Part shown: one piece after another, positions 43,832 through 54,838 of the stretch
Layout of the letters: each line of letters starts with the position of its first letter
How positions within the stretch are numbered: position 1 is the stretch's first letter
Source of the DNA: Zygnema cylindricum
Taxonomy: Eukaryota; Streptophyta; Zygnematophyceae; Zygnematales; Zygnemataceae
DNA: 64,000 nt
Direction: 5' to 3'
Assembly: GCA_037447655.1 (NCBI GenBank)
Contig: JBBHKE010001948.1
Location: forward strand, 267,344-331,343
Program-made: the position numbers and the translations under genes
Notes under the pieces: generated by a model
Told to the model about the DNA's origin: nothing
Seen by the model: the letters and a program-made list of their open reading frames with translations, nothing else
Databases searched by the model: none

Positions 43832-44860
43832 TTGGAGGTGAGGCTCCAAGAGAACTGTGGAGGGGGTTCTTCCGGAGGGAAGAAAAAGGCACTTGTGGTT
43901 ACAAAAGTGACTGGAGAAACCGAGGATGAGTCTTCTGAAGAGGATGGGGAGCTTCTTCTTGATGAGAGTCTGGAGGAGAAGGAGATCCCTGGGAGACAGA
44001 AGTGTGCCCTTGGAGCAATTCGGGAAGCTCCACATGAAGGATGGATCATTGACTCAGGTGCATCCATTAATATTTGTCGTGATAAAGAACTCTTCACTAA
44101 GCTAAGAAAGATCCCTACTGTAGAGATAGAGTATGGGGATGGGAGAGTGGTTACTACAGACCTAGTGGGACCAGTAGATCTGAAAGTCTTAGTGGAGGGT
44201 AAGACTTCTATACTTACATTTTCAGATGTACTCTACATTCCTCAGCTGAGTAAAAATCTTGTCTCTACGTTTGTGCTAGATGACAAAGAGTTTGATACCT
44301 TCACTAGAAAGGGAGTCTTTACAGCTAAGTATGGGGATGAAGTTTACTTCACGGCAGATAAGGGTAGCCAAGGAATGTTTAGGCTTAACCTGAGTAATGA
44401 AAAGAAATATGCTTACTATGTTGGTGTTCCTAAGTTGATGATTTGGCATAAGCGGTTGGGGTATGTACATTTTGTAAGGTTGAGGGAAATGAAAAAGCTT
44501 GGGGTAATAGAAGACATTCAGTTTGGGGATAATCTAATGATGGTTGATTGTAGTGGTTATGCTCAAGGTAAGGCTCACATATTTCCTTTCCCCAAAGTCG
44601 CCACATATAGAGGTGAGAAAGTATTAGATTTGGTCCATACAGATATTTGGGGACTTGCAAATGTACCTTCAGTTGGAGGAAAGAGGTTTATGATGACAAT
44701 AATTGATGATTGGTCTAGATACTCTAGAGTATACTTTCTAAAAACAAAGTCTGAAGCATCAACTTACTTCAAAGAATATAAAGCATGGAGTGAGAAGTTG
44801 CATGAAACCCCCATTATGAGGATAAGGAGTGATAATGGGGGGGAATATACCTCTAACTAG
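43832..44860 (+). CDS. Element D protease-integrase ORF (342 codons)
   Basis: It contains an acidic linker (DESSEEDGELLLDESLEEKE), the protease motif IIDSGAS, the integrase zinc region (HKRLGYVHF ... DCSGYAQGK, two ligands replaced), the first catalytic Asp (HTDIWGLA) and the second (RSDNGGEYTS). A TAG replaces the following Gln codon, so the catalytic Glu is not included. It has no promoter or start of its own. Confidence 0.65.
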   Translation: MEVRLQENCGGGSSGGKKKALVVTKVTGETEDESSEEDGELLLDESLEEKEIPGRQKCALGAIREAPHEGWIIDSGASINICRDKELFTKLRKIPTVEIEYGDGRVVTTDLVGPVDLKVLVEGKTSILTFSDVLYIPQLSKNLVSTFVLDDKEFDTFTRKGVFTAKYGDEVYFTADKGSQGMFRLNLSNEKKYAYYVGVPKLMIWHKRLGYVHFVRLREMKKLGVIEDIQFGDNLMMVDCSGYAQGKAHIFPFPKVATYRGEKVLDLVHTDIWGLANVPSVGGKRFMMTIIDDWSRYSRVYFLKTKSEASTYFKEYKAWSEKLHETPIMRIRSDNGGEYTSN

Positions 44861-46216
44861 TTTGAGGAATTTTGAGAGATAAGAGAGTATAGCACCAGAA
44901 AACTATACCATATACCCCGGAACAAAATGGGGTAGCTGAGAGGTTGAATCGAACACTAGGAGATAGTGCATGCAGAATGTTGGCCAACAAGAAAATAGGA
45001 AAGAGATTTTGGGCAGAGCCAATGAACTGTGCCAACTACATTAAGAATAGAGTCCTTACCTCAGTTGTAAAGGGAGTGACACCTTATGAGAGATGGGTTG
45101 GAAGGAAAATTGATATTTCACACCTTAAAGTGTTTTGTAGCCAAGTTTACAATCTTGACATGGAAAGGAAAAACTGGAAACTAGATGTTAAGGGAAAACC
45201 TGGATACTTTGTGGGATATGATAAGGATGTTAAGGGGTATAGAGTCTATGACTTAGCAAAGAAGGATATCATTCGGGTCAAACACCTAGTTGTCATGGAT
45301 GAAGGAAAGTCATTTGATCCCTTTAAATATACAAAGGAGATAAATATCAGATTCGAGTCCGAAAGTGAGAAGAACTCGGTCGTTTCCAAAAGGGACATGA
45401 GTGAAACCGTGATTGCAGATTCAGAGGAGATCTGAGATATAGAAGACTCACCGAAAACCTCTCATACTCTTATGGAACTTGATAAGATAGAAGAAGTGGG
45501 ACCAAAACCGGCTTCCCTGGACACGGGAGCCGATAAGACAGTCAGGAGAAATCCAAGACTTCCATCCATTCCAACTTCGGATTTTGAGGGAGGGAGAAGG
45601 AGCAGCAAAAGGATATAGGAAAAATAGGCCGCTCATAAGGTAACTAAGCTATATCACCCAGATGAGCCTCAGTCCTACTCAGAGGCAGTGAATAGTTTAG
45701 AGAAAGAAAGATAGATTAGAGCCATAAATGATGAGATGGCCTCCATCATGGAAGCAAATACTTGGGAGCTAGCTGATTGTCCTCCAGACAGAAAAACCTA
45801 TTGGGTGTAAATGGGTATTTAAACAAAAACTAAACCTAGATAATACCATTGAGAGATAAAAGGCTCGATTAGTACCGAAGGGGTTCACCTAAAAGGAGGG
45901 GATTGACTATGAGAAGACCTTTGCTCCAGTTGTTCGGTTCCCATCAGTAAGGATTCTCCTCAGTCTGGCAGCAACGGAAGAGATGGAAATACACTAGATG
46001 GACATTAAAACTGCTTTTCTTAATGGTGAGTTAGAAGAAGAAATTTTCATGAGGCAACCCGAAGGGTTCGTGGAGGAAGGAGAAGAGAGTTAAGTCTACA
46101 GGCTCATGAAGTCCTTATATCGACTGAAGCAGGCTCCTGAACACTAGAATAAGAAACTAGATGAGTTTTTTACTCGTCTAGGATATATCAGGATTAGTTC
46201 TGACCATTCTATCTAT

Positions 46217-47257
46217 ATGTTTGAAGATGAGGATGGTGTGATCTTTATTGCAATTTATGTGGATGATCTGTTTGTGTTAATTAAGTCTTTGGAAAAGATT
46301 AATAAGTTGAAGAAAGATCTTAGAAGCCAATTTGACATGAAAGATTTAGGAGAGGCAAGATATATTTTGGGAATTCAAATGGAAAGAGACAGGGGGAAGA
46401 GGATCATAAGACTCACTCGGAAAGAAGCAATTGGAAATATGCTTGAGAAATTTCAAATAGAGAAGGCTAATAGTTGTACCACTCCCATGGACTTGAAGAA
46501 AGTAAGTGATGGGAGTGTAGAAGGAGGAGTGATAATCTTAGATGATCAGATGAGTCTAGAGGAGAGAGAGTTTATGAAGTCTATTCTTTACAAACAGGTC
46601 GTAGGAAGTTTAATCTACTTTATGAACTATACAAGGTCGGACATAGCGCCAGCAGTAGGAGTCCTCAGTAGGAGTTTTAACGATCCTAGAAAGAGAGATT
46701 GGGAGGCAGCGAAGAGAGTCATGAGATATCTGGTTGGAACAACAGAATTATGGTTGCATTTGGGAGGGGAGCACACTGATATCACCACTTCAAGTGATGC
46801 CAGTTATGGGGATGCACCTATGAGAAGATGCACTTTTGGATATGTTTTGTATGTGGGAGAAGGTGCTTGGTGTTGGAACAGTAAGCAAAAAAATGTGGTT
46901 GCTCAGTCTACTATGGAGGCTGAGTATATGGCGTATTGTTCTGCTCTAAAAGAACTAATGTGGGTGAAATCATTGTTGCAAAAACTGGGATATATAAAGA
47001 AGGGAGTGCATGAAGTTTTTTGTGATAATCAAGCTGCAATTGCAATTGCAGCCAATCCAAAACACCATTTCAAAGCAAAGCATATGGACATAAAATTAAG
47101 CTTCATGAGAGAAAAAGTTGAAAATAAAATTTTAAATCTTGTGTATAGACCTAACAAAGAAATGGTGGCTGACATGATGACTAAACCTGTGCCCTCTCCT
47201 AAACTAAAATATTGTCAGGAAAAATGCGGGTTGAAAGAAAAATTAAAATTAGACTAG
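46217..47257 (+). CDS. Element D RT C-terminal and RNase H ORF (346 codons)
   Basis: It starts within RT at FEDEDGVIFIAIYVDDL and includes the catalytic YVDD. It goes on through MKDLGEARYILGIQ, the connection domain (GSLIYFMNYTRSD) and RNase H motifs ([41 protein letters not shown]). It ends just before the polypurine tract. The segment of about 115 residues missing in Copia-1 is present here. One RNase H Trp before SDASYG is Ser. Confidence 0.7.
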   Translation: MFEDEDGVIFIAIYVDDLFVLIKSLEKINKLKKDLRSQFDMKDLGEARYILGIQMERDRGKRIIRLTRKEAIGNMLEKFQIEKANSCTTPMDLKKVSDGSVEGGVIILDDQMSLEEREFMKSILYKQVVGSLIYFMNYTRSDIAPAVGVLSRSFNDPRKRDWEAAKRVMRYLVGTTELWLHLGGEHTDITTSSDASYGDAPMRRCTFGYVLYVGEGAWCWNSKQKNVVAQSTMEAEYMAYCSALKELMWVKSLLQKLGYIKKGVHEVFCDNQAAIAIAANPKHHFKAKHMDIKLSFMREKVENKILNLVYRPNKEMVADMMTKPVPSPKLKYCQEKCGLKEKLKLD

Positions 47258-47270
47258 AAAATAAGGGGAG

Positions 47271-48268
47271 TGTTGAAATAAATAGTTTTTGTTATTTTCT
47301 AGGTCGTAATATATTTGCGCAAAAAAGAACATGCAAGCAGTTTGTCTTCATCTCTTTTTTTTTTTACCCCTATACTTGTTGTAGTCACTGAAGGAGAGAG
47401 AGAGTGATGGAGCCATGGCTGCCTCAGCTCCATAGACAGGGTTAGAGAGTGACCTTAAGTCACTCTCTACAAAAAGGTTGAGTCCAGCAGGACTCGAACC
47501 CCAACCGGTTGAGCGTGGAGGAGCCGTCCGCTCTAACAAGTCTGTTGTAGATGTTTGCTAGAGTATATAGGTTGTGACTCATTTTTAAAGTATGTTATGT
47601 CTCGTAATCCAATTAACGGAAATGTAAATATAACATCATAGAACAGGTTAAATTCAGTGCGGACTGGATCCCGCACGAAACAAATGTATCTGACATTTGT
47701 TTTGATGGACGACATTTAATGTCGGTTCTTATCCAACGGCATACGTCTTCGCCGAGATTGCGGAATGGTCACCTTGGCGTTTTGTGACGTGGCATGACCT
47801 GGAGCCACGTGGGGAGATGACATTCGGTCATGGGAATTCCGAGGAACGTACGGACGAGTGAAAAACGGACACGCGTCCATTTAAATAACCTTGTCGTACA
47901 TATGCCGTGCAAAAGGTACACCGACAGTAGTACTTTTGGTATGGTACAGTAATCTGATAGGTCCATACTTCAGTAGATAGAAGTTATTAGAGGGAATCAG
48001 GACTTAGAAAATTTTGGTAGGTAGTCACCTCTCCCTTTGAGAGTTTGTACAAATTGGCATTTTTACTGCCTCCTAACTAATCGGGTGGTTGGCCGTTTTC
48101 AGTGATTCTTTTTGCTACGGACTCAAGGGAGTCCACGCTGCATACGGGTGCAATTAAACTGTGATTTTGCCTTACTAGAGAGTAGTGGTTGTGGCTTGAA
48201 GTGGGTTAGTTAAATACTATCTAGAGGCTTCTTGTATTCTGTGGTCTAATGAAGAACACTGAATTACA
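47271..48268 (+). repeat. 3' LTR of element D, adjoining element E
   Basis: 998 bp, TGTTGAAATAAATAG...GAATTACA. After its end the sequence continues directly with gag of element E, so the primer-binding site and about the first 95 gag codons of E are deleted. Confidence 0.8.
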
Positions 48269-51200
48269 CACGGCACCGGGAGCGACGGCTGTGTAGATCG
48301 CGGGAAAAGATACTCAAATGTGTGAAGATGTAAACATGGCTGCCAAGACCTTCATTCTAAGGCACCTCACTCAAGCTTTGGCCACCCGTCACCTTCACAT
48401 TTACAAGGCCGAGGAGTTGTGGATGAGTTTAGTAGAGATCTATAGAGCTAGTACTATTTAGGAGCTCTAGTTGGCTGAGCAAAAGCTAGTGAGTTACACT
48501 TACAAAGGAGAAAAGATGTTAGATTATCGTAATGATTTCTCTTGTTTGTATATGTTGATGGAATGTGTTGGGTGGACAGGTACAATGAAGATAAAAGTTA
48601 ACACTCTCATTATGAAGTTACTAGACGAGTACGACAACATAGTGTACCGAGTACAAGAAATGACTGATAGTTCATAGAAGTGGAATACAGTCGTTCAGAT
48701 GATACTTGTGTAGGAAAAATCAATAGAGATTAGGAGAGGAAGAAAGAGTAATCAAGCTCTAGTTGCTAGAGGGGACCGATGGGGGAAGGACTCCAAAAAA
48801 CTGTACAAAAGGGAAAGAGATCAATGTGGAGGACCGAGGCCTCCAATGGGTCTTTGTCATTTTTGCAAAAAGCCTGGACACTTCATATGAGATTGTGTCA
48901 AGCTGTCAGAGCTGAGGCTCCAAGAGATCCGTGGAGGGATTCTTTCGGAGGGAAGAAGAAGCATTTCTGGTCACAAAAGTGAAAGGAGAAACCGAGGACA
49001 AGTCATCTAAGGAGGAGGATGAGGAGCTTTTTCTTGACGAGAGTTTAGAAGAAAGAGATCCCTCGAAAAGAGAAGTGTGCTCTCGGAGGAATTTGAAAAT
49101 CTCCACAGGAAGGATGGATTATCGACTCAGATGCATCCATGCATATGTGTCGTGATAAGCATCTCTTTACTAAGCTAAGAAAAATCCCTACTGTAGAGAT
49201 GGAGAATGGGGATGGGAGAGTGGTTACAACAGATCTAGTGGGATCGGTAGATCTGAAAGTCTTGATGGAAGGAAAGACTTCTATACTCACCTTCTCAGAT
49301 GTACTCTACATTCCTCAGCTGAGTAAAATTCTTGTCTCTACGTCTGTGTTAGATGACAAAGAGTTTGATACCTTCACTAGAAAGGGAGTCTTTACAGCTA
49401 CGTATGGGGTTGAAGTTTACTTCACAGCAGATAAGGGTAGCCAAGGAATGTTTAGTCTTAACTTGAGTAATAAAAAGAAGAATGCTTACTATGTTGGTTA
49501 TCCAAAGTTGATGATTTGGCAAAAGCAATTGGGGCATGTACATTTTGATGAGTTGACGGAAATGAAAAAGCTTAGGGTAGTATAAGGCATTCTGTTTGGG
49601 GATAATCAAAAGATGGATGATTGTAGTGGCTGTGCTCAAGGTAAGGCTAACAAACTTCCCTTTCCCAAAGCCGCCACATATAGAGGTGAGAAAGTTTTAG
49701 ATCTGGTCCATACAGATATATGGGGACTTGCAAAAGTACCTTCGGTTGGAAGAAAGGGGTTTATGTTGACAATAACCGATGACTGGTCTACATACTCTAG
49801 AGTCTACTTCCTAAAAACAAAGTTTGAAACATCAACTTACTTTAAAGAATATAAAGCTTGGAGTGAGAAGTTGCATAGAACCACCATAAAGAGAATAAAG
49901 AGTGATAATAGAGGGGGAATACACCTCTAACGAGTTTGAGGAATACGTAAGAGATGAGGGAGTTCAGCACCAGAAATGGTAAAAAAAATAACTAGGAACA
50001 AAATGGAGTAGCTGAGAGGAAACCGATTATATGAGTTAGTGCATGTAGTATGTTGGCCGACAAGAAAATATGAAAGAGATTTTGGACTAAAGTCATGAAC
50101 TATGCCAACTACATTAACAATAGAGTCCTTACCTCAAATGTAAAGGGAGTGACACCTAATGAGAGATTGGTTGGAAGGAAACTAGATATGTCTTACCTTA
50201 AACTATTCGGTAGCCAAGTTTACAGTCTTGAGACGGATAGGAAAAACAGGAAACAAGATGCTAAGGGAAAACCTGGATACTTTGTAAGATATGATGAGGA
50301 TGTCAAGGGATATAGAGTCTATGACTTAGCAAAGAGAGATATCATTCTGGTCAAACACCTAGTTGTCATAGATGAAGAGAATTCATTTGACCCCTTTAAA
50401 TATACCAAGAAGATAAAAATCAGATTTGAGTCTAAAGGTGAGGAGGACTCCATCTTTCCCGAAATGGACATGAGTGAAAGAGGGATTGCAAATTCAGAGG
50501 AGATCAAAACATAAGAGATCCACCAAAAACCTCACATATTTCTGTGGAATTTCGAGGAGACACAAGAGGAGGAACCGTAACCGCCTTCCATGGATAGGGG
50601 AGCCAATGAGACAAAAACGAGAAATCTAAGACTTCCCTCCATCCCAACTTCGAAATTGACGGGAGGAGAAAGAGCAGCAAAAGGATTTTAGGGAAAACAC
50701 GCCACTCACTAGGTAACTAAGCTATCTCACTCAGATGAGTCTCAGTGATACTCGGAAGCACTAAACAGTCCGGAGAAAGAGAGATGGATTAGAGCCATAT
50801 ATGATGAGATGGCCTCCATCATGGAGGGAAATACTTGGGAATTAGCAGTGATACTCGGAAGCAGTAAACAGTTCGAAGAAAGACAGATGGATTAGAGCCA
50901 TGTATGATGAGATGGCCTCCATCATGGAAGGAAATACTTGGGAATTAGCAGACTTTCCTTCGGACAAAAAACTGATTGGCTGTAAATAGGTGTTTAAACT
51001 AAAACCGAACCTATATAATACCATTGAAAGATATAAGGCTCAATTGGTAGGAAACGGGTTCACCCAAGAAAAAGGGATTGACTATGAGGAGATTTTTTCT
51101 CCTGTTGTTCGGTTCCCATCAGAAAATGATTTTACTCAGTCTTGCAGAAGCGTAAGACATGGAAATACACCAGATGAATATTAAGATTGCCTTTCTTAAT

Positions 51201-52243
51201 GGTGAGTTAGAGAAAGAAATTTTCATGAGGCAACCTGAGGGATTTGTGGAGGATGGAGAACAGAGCAAAGTCTCCAGGCTCATTAGTCTTTATATGGACT
51301 GAAGCAGGCTCCCTGATAGTGGAATAAAAAACTAGATGAGTTTCTCACCGGTCTAGGATATATCTGGATCAGTTCTAACCATTCTATCTATATGTTTAAA
51401 GGACAGAATGGTGTCATTTTTATTGCAATTTATGTGGATGATACGTTTGTGTTTAGTAAATCTTTGAAAATATTAATAAGTTAAAGAAAGATCTTAGATG
51501 CAGATTTGATATGAAGGATGTACGTGAGGCAAGATATATTTTGGGGATCCTAATGGAGAGGGATAGGGGGAAAAGGATTATCAGGCTTAATCACAAAGAC
51601 GCAATAAGTAATATGCTTGAGAAATTCTAGATGGAAAAGGCAAACAGTTGTACCACTACCATGGACTTAAAGAGAGTAAGTGATGGGAGTGTAGAAGGAG
51701 GAGTGGGTATCTTAGATGATAAGATGAGTAAAAAAGAGAGAGAGTTTATGAAGTCTATTCGTTACAAACATGTTGTAAGAAGTTTGATTTACTTTATGAA
51801 CTATTCAAGGTTGGCCATAGCGACAGCAGTACGAGTCTTCAGTAGGAGTCTTAACGATCTTAGGAAGAAAGATTGGGAGGCAGTCAAGAGAGTCATGAGA
51901 TATCTGGTAGGAGCTAAAGAGTTATGGTTTCATTTGGGAGGGGAGCACACTGATATCACTACTTGGAGTGATGTCAGTTATGGGGATACACCTATGAGAA
52001 GATGCACTTATGGGTATGTGTTGTATGTGGGGGAAGTTGTCTGTTGTTGGAGCAGCAAGCAACAAAAGGTGGTTGCTCAGTCTACTACGAAGGCTGAGTA
52101 AATGGCCTTTTGTTGTGCTGTGAAAGAATTGATGTGGGTCAAATCCTTCTTGCAAGAACTGGGGTATATGAAAGAGGGAGTGCATGAAGTGTTTTTAGAT
52201 AATCAAGCTGCCATTGCAATTGTAGCTAATCCAAAACATCATT
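48269..52243 (+). pseudogene. Element E gag-pol pseudogene, strongly decayed
   Basis: It starts in mid-gag (a segment matching APGSAAVKTVENDT of A) and runs to RNase H, where it stops at NPKHHF and jumps into LTR-end sequence. Open pieces: gag 48471-48677; protease and integrase zinc region 49139-49585 (the protease Asp region reads IDSDAS); integrase 49613-49930; integrase end and linker 50095-50514; RT/RNase H 51631-52101. A 103-bp tandem duplication at about 50743-50950 disrupts the RT start. Many stops and shifts make it the oldest-looking copy. Confidence 0.8.
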
Positions 52244-52385
52244 TTTCCAAGCTAAACAGGGGTGACTGCAGTCAGACTGTCAGTTTGTCTTCTTAGGCAG
52301 CTGTGGTTGTGGCTTGAAGTGGGTAAGTTAAAAACTATTAAGAGGCTTGTTGAATTCTATAGTCGAATGGATGACACAAAATTGC
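52244..52385 (+). repeat. LTR 3'-end fragment after element E
   Basis: About 140 bp matching the end of the A/D-type LTR (GTTGTGGCTTGAAGTGGG ... ACACAAAATTGC). The junction with RNase H lacks the rest of the internal end, the polypurine tract and most of the LTR, so a deletion joined the two ends. Confidence 0.7.
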
Positions 52386-52439
52386 GAAGAGTTGACGTAT
52401 AGAGTTTTGTTTACAGGGAAGTTTCGGAGGAAAACGAAA

Positions 52440-52590
52440 AAATTGGGGGGGGGGGGTGAGTGGGGGGGAAGGTAAAAAAAAAAAAGATGATATTATATAT
52501 ATATATATATATAGAAACATATATAGATAGATACATATATAGATAGATACATATAGATACATATATATAGATACATATATATATATGTAG

Positions 52591-52625
<35 letters not shown>

Positions 52626-52658
52626 TACATATATATATATACATATATATAGATACAT

Positions 52659-52736
<78 letters not shown>
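52440..52736. repeat. G-run and (TA)n/(TATACA)n microsatellite
   Basis: A run of 13 G with a second run of 7 G (52440-52470) and a poly-A stretch precede about 245 bp of TA-rich dinucleotide repeat with GATACA interruptions. ORFs on the minus strand made of Ile/Tyr repeats are artefacts. Confidence 0.9.
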
Positions 52737-53562
52737 TCAAATTTCTCGTTCACAAAGCTTAACCTGATCTCCATGTGTTTAGCTTTGAAGTGTTGTTTAG
52801 GATTTGCTACAATTGCGATGGCAGCTTGATTATCACAAAACACACATTGCACACGACTCTTTATAAATCTAAGCTCTTAGAGCAAGGATTTGACCCACAT
52901 TAATTATTTTACGGCAGACTAAGAGGCCATATATTCATCCTCCATACTAGACTGATCTACAACCTTTTATTGTTTATTGCTCCAACATCAAGCTCTAGAC
53001 CCGACTTGCAAAACTTAACCAAAAGGGCATCTTTTCATCGTCAGGTCCCCATTAGTAGCATCATTCCAAGTGGTGATGTGAGTGTTATCAGCGTCCAAAT
53101 GTAACCATAAATACGTGGTTCCTACCAAGTATCTCATCACTCTCTTTGTTGCCTCCCAATCTATCTTCTTAGGATCTATTAGACTCGTACTTAGAACCCC
53201 TATAGCTCCCGATATGTTCGATTGTGTACAATTCATAAAGTATATTAAACTCCCCACAATATGTCGATAGGGGATGTGTCTCATGAACTCTCTCTATTCT
53301 TTATCTAGTCATCTAGGATCTAGGGGATGTGTCAAATGAACTCTCTCTATTTTTTATCTAGTCATCCAGGATCAGTATTTCTCCATATAAAATCCTATCA
53401 AAAACCTTATTTTATTCCATAATAGTAGAGACCCTATTGGCTTTCTCCATCTGATACTTGTCTAACATGTTTCCTATTACTTATTTCTGAGTCAGTTTTA
53501 TCAATCTTTTTACTCTATCTCCTTCCATCCAAATTCCTAGAATAATCTTTCATATCTCAAAA
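52737..53562 (-). pseudogene. Fragment G: minus-strand Copia RT/RNase H remnant
   Basis: Read on the minus strand it contains, in order, the end of RT (ILGIWMEGDR, KLTQK), a connection segment present twice in part (IKNRE...HIP at about 53280-53340), [48 protein letters not shown] and KHMEIRLSF. It ends at the microsatellite. Several stops are present. It is the only pol fragment in the cluster on this strand, so it comes from an independent or inverted insertion. Confidence 0.8.
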
Positions 53563-53651
53563 TGTATCCGAGTTTACCCTTTAGGATATGATGAGAATAT
53601 AAGGGACAAAGTTTATAATCGTGACCCGAAATATGTAATCTTGGTGAATTA
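53563..53651 (+). pseudogene. Fragment H, left part: Copia pol piece interrupted by element F
   Basis: About 25 codons match the segment after integrase (GYDENIRDKVYNRDPKYVIL, compare GYDEDVKGYRVYDLAKRDIIL). It is cut by the LTR of F and resumes at 57818. Confidence 0.65.
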
Positions 53652-54838
53652 TGTTGATATTTGAGTATTTTCTAGGTCTGTATTAGGATAGAAAAGAGCA
53701 AAGGCAGTTTGCCTCTTACTCCCCTCTCCAAGCCCCCACACTTGTCGTAGTCAATAAAGGCTGGATAAGGAGCTAGAGCCATGGCTGCCTAAGCTCACTA
53801 GAGAAGAAAGGGGGTGAATTAGGTAGATTTACCAAAAGGTACTTGTCAGACCCAGGAAATGAACGTAGTACCTGGCGTACGTCAAGTCACCTGTAGCCGG
53901 TAGCTTTGTCCATTTAGTCTAAGACTAGTGCTAAGGTATATTGGGTTTGATACGTATTTAAACATGTACATGTAGGTTTTTCCATTTAGCTAGATTACGG
54001 TTTATAGGGCATAGAAACACTTGTACTATTAGTACCAGACGAAACAAATAGTACGGACATTTGTTTCGACAGTCCGTATTAAATACCGATATAAATCGGA
54101 CGGTCTTGATTAGGGCCGGCTTCGCGTAAAGGACAATTTGGCGGTTTGCGGACTCCGCCACTCCGGATAACACGTGGCAACATCATACGGGTTTACGGAA
54201 TCTCCGGAACGGAAGACAAAAAATCTGGATGTGACAAATGTCGCATTATGGCGACGTCGTACATTGTCTGTACATAAAGTACTTTGGCATCTGTACTTTA
54301 TTGTACGGTACAGTCTTGTACTTTATTGTACGGTACAGTCTTGTTCTTTATTGTACGGTGTAGTCTTGTGATTGGTTAGTACCTCAGTACTAGGGGGTTT
54401 AGAGAGGGTTTTAGGACTTAGAATATTTTGGGTAGGTAGCCGCCTCTCCCACAGAGCATATTGTATAAAAGGCAAACTTTGGCCAGCCATAAAAATCAAT
54501 TTACTTGACCATTTTCAGTGATTGATTTTGGTGCCGACTCGAGGGAGTCTAGGCTACACAAGGGTTTAGGTGGTAAGAGTTATTGCTTGCCAAGGTGACT
54601 GCATTTCTAAGGGAAAGACAAAGTGGGTGAATGTGTCCAAATCTCATATTCTAACTTTGCATGATCTGGTGGAATTGAGCACACATAAAGTCTTATTTCA
54701 CAGGGGTTAAGCTGAAATGGGGTTCTGATTCTCAAGGGGTTAATCATTTGGGTTTATATAAAATTGGAGTTGGCACTATCTCGATTATCTTATTTCGATC
54801 TGTGAATTCTGTGTGGCAATGGAGCCCATAGAATTTCA
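53652..54838 (+). repeat. 5' LTR of element F
   Basis: TGTTGATATTTG...GAATTTCA. A 25-bp unit (TGTACTTTATTGTACGGTAC and five further bases) is present three times at 54292-54366 but once in the 3' LTR. TATAAAA is at 54464-54470 and GACTCGAGGGAGTC at 54536-54549. The gag ATG is at 54819. Confidence 0.9.

Larger units (their letters stand above)
42909..47257 (+). pseudogene. Element D gag-pol pseudogene
   Basis: Gag starts at the LTR ATG and hits a TGA at the Trp of FIYWE, then further stops. The piece 43473-43841 retains late gag and most of the zinc knuckle (CHFCKKSRHFIEI, last Cys lost by a frameshift). ORF 43832-44860 carries protease (WIIDSGAS) and the integrase N-terminal two-thirds, with the second zinc-motif His and last Cys both Tyr. 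ORF 44944-45435 carries the integrase C-terminal part. The first half of RT (45640-46200) is riddled with stops. ORF 46217-47257 is the intact RT end and RNase H. Confidence 0.85.
41943..48268 (+). mobile_element. Element D: decayed full-length Copia element
   Basis: 5' LTR 41943-42928, primer-binding site with one mismatch, broken gag-pol, polypurine tract AATAAGGGGAG, 3' LTR 47271-48268. Both LTRs are of the type with the AGAGTGAC hairpin. D starts inside the RT remnant of B, but no continuation of B follows D. After its right LTR the gag of element E begins. Confidence 0.85.

Noticed and set aside
41943-48268. Element D as a simple insertion into B
   Set aside because: The B sequence does not resume after the right LTR of D and no matching target duplication is present.
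52338-52852. Minus-strand ORFs rich in Ile and Tyr
   Set aside because: They are translations of the TA-rich microsatellite; only the last part reflects the RNase H remnant of fragment G.
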